Translations under genes and position numbers: made by a program
Part shown: piece by piece, positions 1 through 9,700 of the stretch
Layout: each line of letters opens with the position of its first letter
How positions within the stretch are numbered: position 1 is the stretch's first letter
The notes under the pieces: model-generated
Databases searched by the model: none
Told to the model about the DNA's origin: nothing
The model's input: the letters and a program-made list of their open reading frames with translations, nothing else
Origin: Paulinella micropora
Taxonomy: Eukaryota > Cercozoa > Imbricatea > Euglyphida
Assembly (NCBI GenBank): GCA_009731375.1
Contig: BJOX01000304.1
Location: 398,556-423,048, forward strand
Reading direction: 5' to 3'
Length of the DNA: 24,493 nucleotides

Positions 1-2930
1 GTTTATATTTATAGATATTATGATGTTTGTTGATGTTTGAGTAGGTATGTCATTAGTGATGTTTTGAATGGTTTTATTTTTGTTTCATCTGTTATATTTT
101 TTGGGATTGATTTCCATTGATCAGTGAAGATCTTGGTGAGATATGGGTCTTTGTGATTGACAAAGAGGATGCTTTTAGTTGAGTATCGCGTTTTGTATGA
201 ATGTATGGCATTGATTGGGGTAAAGGTGTTATTGTGGAGTAGTCTGTTGAGGTGTTTTTTAGGGTAAATGAATGGGTGATTTTCTATGCATACACGGAGT
301 GTATATAGGTGGGTGATGTCAAGTAGTTTCAGTTGGTTTAGTATTGGTTTGGTGTGCGCGCGGTAATGTGTTTTTTCAATTATTCTGATTATTTTTTATG
401 TATTTTTATGAGTGGTTGTATGTATTTCTTTTTGTTGTCATGCGTCCCCCAGATGGTATGAGGTGCGGGTATATGTGTGTGTAGTATAATTATTTCATTG
501 TTTTTATATTTAGATATATTTTAGCATAAAGCAATGAGTTGATTGTGGGTTGGACTTTAAGGATTATGTTATTGATGTGTTGATCATATTTAAGGTTGTG
601 TTGTAGTGTTATTCCCAGGAGTTTTGTATGTTTGAATTGCTTGAGTGTGTGGTTGTTTATTGTTATTGTGATATTTTGTTTTGTTTTGTGAAAAATTGTG
701 TATGTTTTTTTGTTGGGTTCGGTACTAGGTTATTAGAGTGGAAGTAATTTATTAATTTTGTTATTTCTATTTGCGTTTTTTGTTGTAGGTCTGTGGGATT
801 TTTGGATGTTATTATGAGTGTTGTGTCGTCTGCATATGTATATACTGTTCCTTGTTGTATGATATTGATTATGTCATTGATATAGAGTAGGGAAAATGTA
901 GTTGATAATGTGCTTCCTTGTGGTATGCAGTGTGTGATGGTGCGTTTGTAAGATTTACCATATTTTGTGTGGATCTCTTGGGTGCGGTTCGAGAAGTAGG
1001 ATGCAAAGAATTGGACTGTTTCTTCGTTGAAATTAAAATTTCGCCGAAGTTTGTCCAGTAGCTTTGAATGCTCTACTGTGTCGTACGTTTTTGAGAGGTC
1101 CACATACAATGCTAGCACTAATTCTTCTTTGTTCTTATGTTTTTGTATTTGGTTTATTTTTGTTTGGATTATCATGGTTGTGTTTGAGTTAGGTCGGAAT
1201 GCGTATTGTGTGTGTGATATTATGTTATGTTTTGTTAGGTGGTCCATTATTTGTTTATTTATTATAGTGTCAAACACTTTAGCTGTTATGGGTAGTAGTG
1301 ATATCGGTCTGTAGTTGGCTGGCATGCTTGTGTCACTTGCTTTGTATAGTTCAATTAATTTTGTTGTTTTGAGTGCATCTGGGTATTTATTTTCGTTTAT
1401 GGCTTTGTTGAAAAGGTTGGTGAGTATAGGTTTGAGGGAGGCATGCATGTCTTTTATAAGTGTTGGTTTTATTTTATATATGTCCTCTGCTTTATCTCTG
1501 TTTATGTTTTTAAGTGTTTTGTTTACAATGTATTCTGTTGTGTTATGTAGTTTGAAGCTTGTGTATGCTTGTTTGTTTTCTTCCGCTTTCTCTTCTTGTT
1601 GTTGTTTATATTCGATTGTTGGTATGCTGTTGCTTGTTTTTTTTGCATATTGTTATGTAATGATCGTTGAGTGCGTTTGCTATTTCTATTGGGTCTGTGT
1701 ATGTTTTGTTGTTGTATTGTATTGTGGTTGGTGACACTCAATTGAAGTTAGGGTTAGGTACTAACTCTCTGAGTTTTATGTGTTGTTTCTTTGGGTTGTT
1801 TTTATTTTCTTCTAGCGTCTTCATTATTTCGTCTTTTTTGGCTTTGTGTATTATTTTGTAGACTTTGTACTTCTGTAGTCTGTATGTTTGTTTGTTTTCT
1901 GCTGTCGAGTTATCTTTCCATTTTTTATATAGTAGGTGTTTTTTTCTTATTTGTCTCTTTATTATGGGGTTGCACCAGCTCTTTCTTCTATTACTTTGTT
2001 TAGGCTTTCGTTCGAAGTGTTCTATAACTTTTGTTATTGTTGTTTGTATGTATCTAAATTTTTGGTTTGTGTCGCTGTTTTCTGTGTTGTCTTGTGTGAT
2101 GTATTCCAACTGTGTTTTGATGTTTGCTAGGATTGTCTTTGTTTTTCTCATATATGATTTTGGTGAGTGTGGGTGTGTTATTTGTGTCTGGTTTTTTTTG
2201 TGAGGGTGTGTATTATTGCGTATATGGGATGATGGTCTGATATGGATGGGCTTATGATGTTTGATTCTATGTTAGCATTAATGTTGGTGATTATAATGTC
2301 TATGAGTGTGTGGGATGTTGTGTGGACCATGTCGTGTCTCGTTGCTTTTGTTATTGTAGTGTAGAGGTTGTTGTGTATCATTAGGTTTTGAAAATCTGTG
2401 TGTGGTTTATGTATGTTGTCAAGTAGGTTGTAGTTAATGTCGCCTACCAGTGTTATTGTGCTTGTGGGTGTTTTGTGTAGTATGCTGTTTATGTTATTTT
2501 GTAATGCGTGTGTCAATTGTTTGTATATGAGTGGGCGTCTGTACATACCTATTATTGTGTGCATTGTTTTATTTTTAAGTTTATTATTATATATTCTTAG
2601 AGTTAGTGGTGTTTTGCATGAGTCCGATATGGTTTGTTTGTCGTCTATTGTGATATGCATGTTGCTTTTATAATACATTGAGATGTTGATGTGATGTTTA
2701 GCTATGTATGTAGGGATAGGGAATGCGTTGTTACTGATTGATTGGTTGATGTAGTTATCTGTGAGTATGATGATGTCTGGTTGGAATGGTAGGAGTTGTA
2801 GGTGTGTGATTAGGTTTTGATAATGTGCTTTGAGGGAGTGGATGTTGGTGTGATATATTGTGAGTGTATTGTTGTGTGCGTTATTATTGTTTTTATTGTT
2901 ATTGTTATTATTGTTATTAGTTGTTGTTTT
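1..2930 (-). pseudogene. LINE ORF2: endonuclease plus reverse transcriptase, broken
   Basis: The frame opens at 2930 without an ATG (first Met at 2678). The endonuclease part shows GDINYNLLD near 2430 and SDHHPI near 2230; the expected catalytic Glu of the LTET-type box reads LTDN, about 2760. The frame changes at an A8 run near 2200. A linker follows (about 2150-1740), then the reverse transcriptase (about 1600-720) with YRPISLLP, IPQGS and the YADD box at about 825-838. A second frame change lies between about 1740 and 1600, and a third at an A7 run near 700. The C-terminal part can still be followed in shifting frames, with stops, to the left edge. Function if intact: target-primed reverse transcription. 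Confidence is high for the family and for the broken state. Confidence 0.85.
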
Positions 2931-3054
2931 TTATGTTCTTATTATATGTTTTATTTTTGTTATTTTTATAGGTGAGAGACAGGTATGGTTTGAAGGATTG
3001 TGGGAGGAGGTTAGGGTGGACGAGATGATTTGGGGGTTTATTTTGAGAACTAAT

Positions 3055-4523
3055 TTAGGTGTTTGTGGGGATTTTACTGTGATGTGTGTTTGGTTTGCGG
3101 AGCATGTAGAGGTCTTTGATTATGCTTATGTCTTCTTTTGTTTTGATTATCAACCTGTGCTCCCTTGTCTGGTCCTTGAAGAAAACTTCCCAGTCTCTTG
3201 TCCACACGTAGATGGTTGTGTCAGTAGCATCAACTAGTTACTTCTTGAGCTTGATCGCCTGTTTCAGAAGCATGAGTGTGTTTGGTGGGAGGCTTTCATT
3301 GATAAATATTTTGAATGTTTTGTTTGCAAGATGTGTGTCTTTCCAGTTTACTATGTCGTGGGTGAGGGGCTGGAGTGGGTCGTGCTTTTTGAAGTGTGTT
3401 TTGAGGTTGTTTGAGCTAAAGCGCACTATGATAGCTGGTGGTTGTTTGGGTTCCTCTCGCATGGGTTTTGTGCTCTTTGCTCTGAAGCATTTCGTGATAT
3501 CTCCCTCTTGGTATGGAATGTTTTTTGCATCCATCATGGCTTTCACTATGTTTAGTGTGTTTTCTTTGGGTTGGTATGGTATGCCTGAGATGCTAAGCTC
3601 ACATGTTGGGTCTCGTTGGTTTTGTTTTTGGTTCTCTGTCTGTTTGCGTTCTAGTGGGTAGTTGTGTGTGTTGGTGTTTGCGTTGGCATGTATGTTTTTG
3701 AGTGACTGGGTTGCGTTAGTTGCACATTGACTATACATAGCAGGTGGTTGTGTTTTTGCGTGGCGTTCCTGCATTTCCTTCATCTCGTTAAGTCGAAGCT
3801 TAGTTTCGTTTATCTCTAGTCGGATTGAGTCTACGCTGGCCGTGAGCTGGTTGAGTTCCGTTTGGTGGGTTTGCAGTAGTTCCTTGTGTTTCTGGGCCGT
3901 TTTTTGAGTCTTCTCGATTGCTTGTACGTGGGTTTCGCTTTGTTGGTTGACTCTGTCTTCGAGTTGCTTTGTTCGGCTGCCCAATGTTTCTAGTTTCCGA
4001 TAAAGTCTTTTATGTCCTCGACTTGTTGTTGTCGGGCTTGTTCGAACATGGGTTTGAGGATTTTTTCGAGCAAGGTGGCACTGAAGAGCGTCGCTGGTTC
4101 GAGTGCTGTTTCGTTGTTGTTGTTGTTGTTGTTGTTGTTGTTGGTTGGTTCATGGGTTGTGTCGGCGTTGTCCGTTAGAGTGCTGGTGTTGACGGTTTCA
4201 GGTGTTGAGTTTGCGTCGTCATCGGGGGGTTGTTCTGTTTCCTCGTTGTTGGGCGTCTTGTTGGTAGCTTCGGGTGGTGTGTTGTTGGGGCTGTTGACGT
4301 CTTCTTCGTTGTCGTCTTCCTCGTCGCTCCAGTCCCTTTGCACATGTACACTGTTGGTGGCTCCATTTCCTTTTTTGCTGAGTTTGTTGGCTTTTTTTAG
4401 CCGCTTTTTTTCCTTGCGAGAGAGGGTGATAGTTCCGTTGTTTGTTTCGGATGTTTCTTCCTGGGTTTCTTGGGCTCTTTGTGGGCTTTTATGCGTTTTT
4501 CGTTTCGTTGCTTGGGTCGCCAT
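3055..4523 (-). pseudogene. LINE ORF1, FP25K/RRM-type nucleic-acid binding protein, broken
   Basis: The likely start is the ATG at 4521-4523 (MATQATKRK). A low-complexity N-terminal part (Ser/Thr/Asn/Glu-rich, with a poly-Asn run coded by the GTT repeat) leads to a coiled coil (about 3990-3780). Then comes a domain with CELSISGIPYQ, IIVRFSSNN and IFINESLPPNT, the wording of the FP25K/Tnp_22-like domain of CR1/L2-type ORF1 proteins. The frame changes by one base near 3995, between DFIGN and the coiled coil. A TAA at 3238-3240 interrupts it again, and the same frame then continues with family-like sequence (VWTRDWEVFF) to a stop at 3055-3057. The role is inferred from the family: RNA-binding chaperone of the retrotransposon particle. 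Confidence 0.78.
4112..4143. repeat. (GTT)n microsatellite inside LINE ORF1
   Basis: About ten GTT units in a row. On the minus strand they code a poly-Asn run in the low-complexity N-terminal part of ORF1. Confidence 0.9.
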
Positions 4524-4541
4524 TTGCCACAATGTTGTAAC

Positions 4542-4542
<1 letters not shown>

Positions 4543-4604
<62 letters not shown>
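4543..4604. repeat. (CT)n microsatellite in LINE 5' leader
   Basis: Two CT runs (about 4543-4573 and 4577-4604) separated by a GCG interruption. They lie just upstream of the ORF1 start on the minus strand, so in the 5' leader of the LINE. A T-rich GTTGTT tract and an uninterrupted C-run (about 4729-4738) follow towards the element edge. Confidence 0.9.
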
Positions 4605-4607
<3 letters not shown>

Positions 4608-4739
4608 CTTTTTTTTCTCTCGCTGTTGTTGGTACTGATACTTTTGTCGTTGTTGTTGATGATGCTGTTGTTGTTTGTTGTTGTTTGTTGTAAAAAAGAA
4701 CAAAGAAAAGGGGGAGTGATCCAAAGGCTCCCCCCCCCT

Positions 4740-5021
4740 TTTCGTTTTGAATTTCCCTATCGCAGGCCATTTTTGCCATATTCGTTCATATAAGGGCGAT
4801 AACAGCATAAATCCCCATTTTTACATAGGTGGTCAGACTTTCAGACATTTTATTTTTTGCGGTAATGCGGTAAAATGGGACCGCCCCACCGCCCTACCGC
4901 ATAGTGTTTGGAAACGGCAAAATCGTCCGCAATTTACGACATTATACGGTCCCCGAAATAAAAATACTCATAAATCAAAAATTACCTTTTTCTTTTTGTG
5001 CCGTTTGGTTTCAATTATGTT
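4740..5021. other. Junction between LINE and virus-like element; candidate element end
   Basis: No gene is seen here. The T-rich LINE leader ends near 4740 and the integrase begins its C-terminal end at 5022. Base composition shifts to mixed sequence with CpG-containing GCGGT and ACCGCC units between 4858 and 4901. Polintons and PLVs usually have the integrase gene close to one terminus, so a terminal inverted repeat is expected here; its partner would lie beyond 24493 and cannot be checked. No target-site duplication could be assigned. Confidence 0.5.
4858..4901. repeat. GC-rich inverted repeat TGCGGTA / TACCGCA
   Basis: TGCGGTA occurs at 4866-4872 (a near copy starts at 4858) and its exact complement TACCGCA at 4895-4901, with a 22-base spacer that itself contains ACCGCC twice. 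It stands out from the AT-rich surroundings and lies between the LINE and the integrase. Confidence 0.6.
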
Positions 5022-5909
5022 CTATGGTTGTATGTCTTCTTTTTTTAACTGTTGCTTTATCTTCTTCTCCTTCGTTATCTCTTGGACTTGTTCGTGAATT
5101 TGCTTTTCATAATCAACTGGCTTTTCAAACTTAGTCTTTAACAACTCGCGGGGGCTAACTAGTTCTTTATTGGATAGCACAATTTTAAATCCGTTTCTAC
5201 CTAAAACCGTATATATCTGCTTTGACCAAGTTCGTCCGCCTTTTGAAAATAGATTGCGTTGAACTTCTCGTCTTACTTTATCGCCAGGTTCAAATTCATT
5301 AATACTCTCATCTCTTTCAATTTTTTGTTTATTAGTAGCTTTCCCATTTAATACATCAATTGGTCTAGCTTTGATTGTTGGATGAAAACGATTATTGTAA
5401 GCTTTAACCATATCATCAATGTATGAGACCCAGTCAAAGTTTCCATTTGTTTCAAATAGTATATCAAACCACCTTCTAATAGTTCTAATCACTCTATCAA
5501 CTATTGCGAGTGCTTTGTGGTCTCCTACTTCAACTGTTCTGTGTTCAATGTTATGTTCATCAAAATATTTATTAACTGCTCCTTTGTATTCTCCACCGCT
5601 ATCTGTTGTAATGATTTCTGGAATATATGGAATAGATTTCAAACCAGTATATACTTCATTCGCAGTTTTATTTTTTAGCGGTCTGACTTCTAAAAATCTA
5701 CTATTAGTGTCAATCCAAACCAACATAAAGGCATATTTTTTATTACCTGGTTTATCTTTTAACTTAGACATATCCGCCAAATCTACGAACACTTGTTTCA
5801 ACGGTTTATCAGCCCATATTGTATTCCATTTCTTACTTTGTTTTTTCTGATAATGTAGTTCTAATGCCTGTTGCTCTTTTAGTTCTTGTAAATGGTCGTC
5901 CATCGCCAT
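5022..5909 (-). CDS. Retroviral-type integrase (rve family) of PLV
   Basis: 295 residues; catalyses insertion of element ends into target DNA. The RNase-H-like core shows VFVDLADMS (D43), ITTDSGGEY (D103) and, 35 positions later, AIVDRVIRTIRRW (D138) where most integrases have Glu (VERxxRT). WIDTNSRF and YNNRFHPT support the fold. A C-terminal SH3-like segment (about residues 205-258: FEPGDKVR, FSKGGRTWS, ELVSPREL) fits the usual integrase tail, followed by a charged end. No H2C2 zinc module is present at this N-terminus; the neighbouring small ORF, in the same frame directly upstream, carries Cys pairs. The start is the ATG at 5907-5909, immediately after the upstream TAG. Identity is firm; activity with the Asp substitution is not known. 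Confidence 0.9.
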   Translation of the reverse strand: MAMDDHLQELKEQQALELHYQKKQSKKWNTIWADKPLKQVFVDLADMSKLKDKPGNKKYAFMLVWIDTNSRFLEVRPLKNKTANEVYTGLKSIPYIPEIITTDSGGEYKGAVNKYFDEHNIEHRTVEVGDHKALAIVDRVIRTIRRWFDILFETNGNFDWVSYIDDMVKAYNNRFHPTIKARPIDVLNGKATNKQKIERDESINEFEPGDKVRREVQRNLFSKGGRTWSKQIYTVLGRNGFKIVLSNKELVSPRELLKTKFEKPVDYEKQIHEQVQEITKEKKIKQQLKKEDIQP

Positions 5910-6167
5910 CTAATACTTAATAACACCTAATGTTGTATCCTTATATATTGCTTTTTCTTTTTTTTCTAGTTCAAAACAATAATTAGAACAAAACTTATAA
6001 ATATAAAATCTGTCAAATGTATCATCAATGGCCGTAATCTGTCGGTTCGCTAAACACAGAGTTAATCCACACACATAGCAACTAGTGAAGTCATACATAC
6101 GATGATTATATAGGTAGTCCATAATGTGTAAACGAACATCTAACGGAAGGTTTTTTATTTTGTTCAT
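5910..6167 (-). CDS. Small Cys-rich protein abutting the integrase in frame
   Basis: 85 residues. An F-box-like helix at residues 6-20 (LPLDVRLHIMDYL) is followed by C30-x2-C33, C38, and C60-x3-C64, a likely zinc site. The TAG stop at 5910-5912 is followed directly by the integrase ATG in the same reading frame, with no spacer. It may be a separate zinc protein, or the N-terminal zinc-binding part of the integrase cut off by an amber codon that is either mutational or read through. Function is not recognised; the zinc site is inferred from Cys spacing only. Confidence 0.65.
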   Translation of the reverse strand: MNKIKNLPLDVRLHIMDYLYNHRMYDFTSCYVCGLTLCLANRQITAIDDTFDRFYIYKFCSNYCFELEKKEKAIYKDTTLGVIKY

Positions 6168-6172
6168 TTCTA

Positions 6173-6675
6173 TTAAAACTTTAAAAATATTTTTGAAACA
6201 TCATTGTTTTCTTTTTTTGGTTTCTCGGGTTGTCCCGCATAAACATTGACATTAACACGGCCAGACTTCTTTCCGCCTTTCTTAGGCTTAGGCTCTTCCT
6301 CTTCCTCTTCCTCGCTATCATCGCTATCCTCGCTTTCTTCCACTTTCTTTTTTACCACTTTCTTCGCCTTCTTCTGCTTAGTCTTCAATTTTATACCCGC
6401 AACCCGTTGGGCGACGATATCTACGAAATCCTGTTCTACTTCCTCATCCGAACTGCTCTCCTCACTTTTTTCTCCATCTCTTCATCAATCATATCCTTAG
6501 CCAACTGTTTCTTGGCCGTATGTTCCATCTTTTCATCATTAGTCATTTCTTTCACATTCTTCGCCTCTTCCTCCGCGAGTAATTCCCTAGCCCTCTCAAT
6601 CTTTCTCTGCTTAGCCTTTTCCTTTCGCCTCGCATTAGAGATTTTAAGATTTTCTACCGAAGATTTACCCGGCAT
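6173..6675 (-). CDS. Charged coiled-coil protein split by a -1 frame change
   Basis: Starts MPGKSSVENLK at 6675; a promoter-like AATATACC lies about 25 bases upstream. The first frame (to the TAG at 6436) is a Lys/Glu-rich coiled coil. The second frame (to 6173) is Ser/Glu/Asp-rich (SEDSDDSEEEEEEE) with Lys patches and a tail GRVNVNVYAGQPEKP. The two join smoothly by a -1 step at GAGAAAAAAGTG near 6463-6470: the second frame is open across the join and has no plausible ATG of its own. The cause may be a missing A in the assembly, a real mutation, or programmed -1 slippage on A-AAA-AAG. Function is not recognised. Confidence 0.6.
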
Positions 6676-6728
6676 ACTTGTTTGCTATGGGTTGGTATAT
6701 TCTCCTAAATATAATATTTTAATTAAGA

Positions 6729-6739
6729 TAATATATACA
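6729..6739 (+). promoter_or_regulatory. TATATACA motif abutting fibre start
   Basis: ATATATACA ends directly at the ATG of the fibre gene. The same wording recurs before several other genes of the element, which supports a shared promoter or start-site element. Confidence 0.5.
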
Positions 6740-9700
6740 ATGAGCCAATATAAATCGCTCTTAGGCTTGTCTGAAATTGCGGTTGATAGTCTGGACATAG
6801 CCAATCTTGATTTAACGAACACAAACATACTAATAGTGGGCTTATACACAGATAGGGTGCCAGAAGATGCTGACCCCGTAAATCTTTATTTTACTAATAG
6901 CCGATTTGATGCGAGGTTGGCTTTAAAATCTACGGCCGACTTAAAAGAAGGCACTAATCTATACTATACTGATGGTAGGTTTGATGTGCGACTAAACACT
7001 AAATCAACCACTAACCTAGCCGAAGGCACCAATTTATATTATACTAATGCTAGGTTTGACACTCAATTAGCAACAAAGAGCACAACTAACTTAACCGAAG
7101 GAACTAACTTATACTACACCACATCAAGGGCTAATACAGATTTTGACACAAGGATAGCAACTAAATCAATAGATGCTTTAAGTGATGTAATCATAACAGG
7201 CACCCCCGCTGATAACCAACTGCTCATTTACAGCACTGGGCAATGGCGAAATGTTGCTTCTCCGTTTCTCAGATTGGATGGGCTCGCTATGATGATAGGG
7301 GATTTAAATATGGGAGGTTTTAATGTAGCAAATGTCGGTAATGTTGATGGTATTGATGTTTCGGCTCTTGATAGTTCTGTGGTAAAACTAACAGGAGACC
7401 AAACAATAACAGGGAATAAAACATTTACTACTTATGTGGGTGTAAAAGACACAAATCCATTAAACACAGGCGAATTATTCTTCAATTATAACAATAATAT
7501 GGGCTCTATTTATTCGTCGGATGCGGGTGGAGCCACGGGCTATCCACTAACTATTGTCGGCTCGTCCATACTTTTTGCTCCAACAACAGGGGGTGGAATG
7601 ACATTGACAAATAATGTTTTAAATTTTAACAGCACAACAGCTATCAGCGGACTGCCCGCACCATTCTACAGCGNNNNNNNNNNAGGCGATGCTTCAACAA
7701 AAGCATATACCGATACGAAATTAGCAAAGGACTGCACAGTGGCTATGACGGGTAGTTTAAATATGGGAGGATTTTCAATTACAAATGTTAATCTTGTTGA
7801 CAACATTGATGTATCCACCCTTGATACTTCTGTGGTCAAACTAACAGGAGACCAAACCATAGCAGGAACCAAAACATTTAGCAATGTGGTAAATGCTAGT
7901 GCGGGGATTGATATGAAAAGTCAAAGCATAACAAATGTAAATCTGGTTGATGGTGTGGATGTTTCTGTNNNNNNNNNNTGATGTTTCTACTCTTGATACT
8001 TCGGCCGTAAAACTAACAGGAGACCAAACAATAGCGGGGAATAAAAAATTTACTTCAACAATAGAAGTGCGTGGCGCCACAGCTCCAACCGCTTTTGATG
8101 GTATCGGTATTGCCTTTGATACGGCGACAAATATAGGAATGATTACCGCACAAAAAATAGCAACCGCGGCCTATTATCCAATACAAATAACGGGTTCGTA
8201 TGTTGATTTATATGCGGGTGATAATATAATCGCGACCGCAACGGGCACGATACTATCTTTGAACAACAACAAAATTACAAACTTAGCCACACCAACAGCA
8301 ACAACGGACGGAGCAAACAAAAGTTATGTGGATACATTAGACTGTCAAAATGTGAAACTAACAGGAAACCAAACAATAGCAGGGACGAAGACATTCAGCA
8401 ATGTAATAACGGCAAATGCGGGAGTATCAACGATAACATTGACTGCGAGTGGTAGAGTGGCTAATTTAACAGCGGGAGCTACTTGTTCATTAAGCATACA
8501 AGGAGGCAATGATGGAACTAGCAATTACGGGCTATGGCTGTGGAATTATCTTGATTACAATTATTCTTTGTGTATGGCGTCTTCTGGGGCGAGCAAAGCA
8601 TTCGGTAATGGAACCGCTTGCGCTGGCAACGACTTTACTGGTCGTGCTATTAGAATGAGAATTTATCCAGATGCTACTCAGGGATTTATATGGGAAACAT
8701 CAAGCGAGGTCTTATTAATGTCGCTGAATGGACTCAATGGAACTTTATACACAAGAGGCAACATAAGCATAAACGGGGCCCTGGCAGCAACACAATCTTA
8801 TGTAGATACAAAAGATGGAGGAAATGTGAAATTAACGGGAGACCAAACCATAACAGGAATTAAGATATTTAATGGAACGAGAAATGATATAAGAGCACTA
8901 AATTTGTTAAGCCAAGCTGATTTTAATAATGTTGATATCATTAATGGAGGAAATATCACTTATAATGGGGCAAGGATATTGAACCAAAATGGCGGAGATA
9001 TTTTCTTTTCTCAGACAACGGGCGATTGGTATTCTTTCTTATACACTTTAAATACCGCTTCAAGCGGAACCGCAGACCAACGAGGATATGTATTCACAAA
9101 TATTGCTTATGATGTCGCAAAAGGTGCGGGGCTTTATATTTCAAAACTTACAGATGCTAAATTTCTTTCATCTGATATCGTCCGTTTTAATAATGCTGGC
9201 GGTATGAAGTTTTATGGTGCTTTGGATATGAACAGCAACAACATAACAAGTGGTGGAACGATAACGGGAACAACAATAACAGGAACAACAATATCCGCGA
9301 GCACCAAAATAACAACGGCGACAGGTAAGCCAATAATCATAGGCAATACAACAAAGGGGACCGGTCCATCGGCGGGATTAGAATTGTATGGTGCTTATGG
9401 TGATTTTACTGCGGGGCCGCATATACAAGCGATTACAACAGAAGATACATATCCCATATTTACAATAGCCAATTTAGGTCATAACAATATAATTCTTGCT
9501 TTTGATGCTTATTTGGATAATGCGGGATGGAAATCAAGTTATGCGAATGCGAATTTCCGAATAGCAAAGGTAAGCAATACACTCTCTTTCGGATATAAAT
9601 CAGGAATAACGGCGGGGAGTGCTATAACCTGGTCTGAGGCGATGAACATAAGCAATGCTGGATTAATAACGGCAAGCGCGGGTATATCAACAACAACATT

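Larger units (their letters stand above)
1..4740 (-). mobile_element. Decayed non-LTR retrotransposon (LINE, CR1/L2-like)
   Basis: The whole stretch makes sense only on the minus strand: ORF1 (FP25K/RRM-like), then an endonuclease, then a reverse transcriptase, in LINE order, with the 5' end near 4740 and the 3' end beyond the left edge. The coding strand is rich in A and C and poor in G, so the plus strand is almost free of C and yields long hydrophobic shadow frames. Both ORFs carry frameshifts, most at A-runs, and ORF1 has an in-frame stop, so this copy looks inactive. The clade call rests on the ORF1 type and RT wording seen by eye and is tentative. It adjoins the virus-like element near 4.75 kb; whether it inserted beside or into that element cannot be told. 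Confidence 0.85.
7375..8875 (+). repeat. VKLTGDQTIxGxKxF fibre repeats
   Basis: Five copies near 7385, 7835, 8010, 8355 and 8830. Most are preceded by VDxxDVSxLDTS or by a SYVDTxDxxN motif. DNA of the copies is close (ctaacaggagaccaaac recurs), which explains why an assembly gap falls between two of them. Confidence 0.85.

Noticed and set aside
1027-3661. Series of long hydrophobic plus-strand open frames (Leu/Val/Phe/Cys-rich)
   Set aside because: They lie antisense to the LINE ORFs. The C-poor plus strand avoids some stops and yields hydrophobic shadows; no starts, spacing or family wording support them.
4012-4793. Plus-strand frames with poly-Leu and Ser-Leu runs, and minus-strand Arg-Glu run upstream of ORF1
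   Set aside because: They are translations of the GTT and CT microsatellites, not proteins. The Arg-Glu run lies before the chosen ORF1 start.
6230-6739. Plus-strand frame in phase with the fibre gene, extending it by 170 codons
   Set aside because: It is antisense to the charged-protein gene and hydrophobic without family wording. The ATG at 6740 abuts a promoter-like motif shared with other genes.
6945-8875. Regular repeats considered as a CRISPR array
   Set aside because: Units are in-frame coding repeats of varying length with no constant spacers and no cas genes; they are fibre protein repeats.
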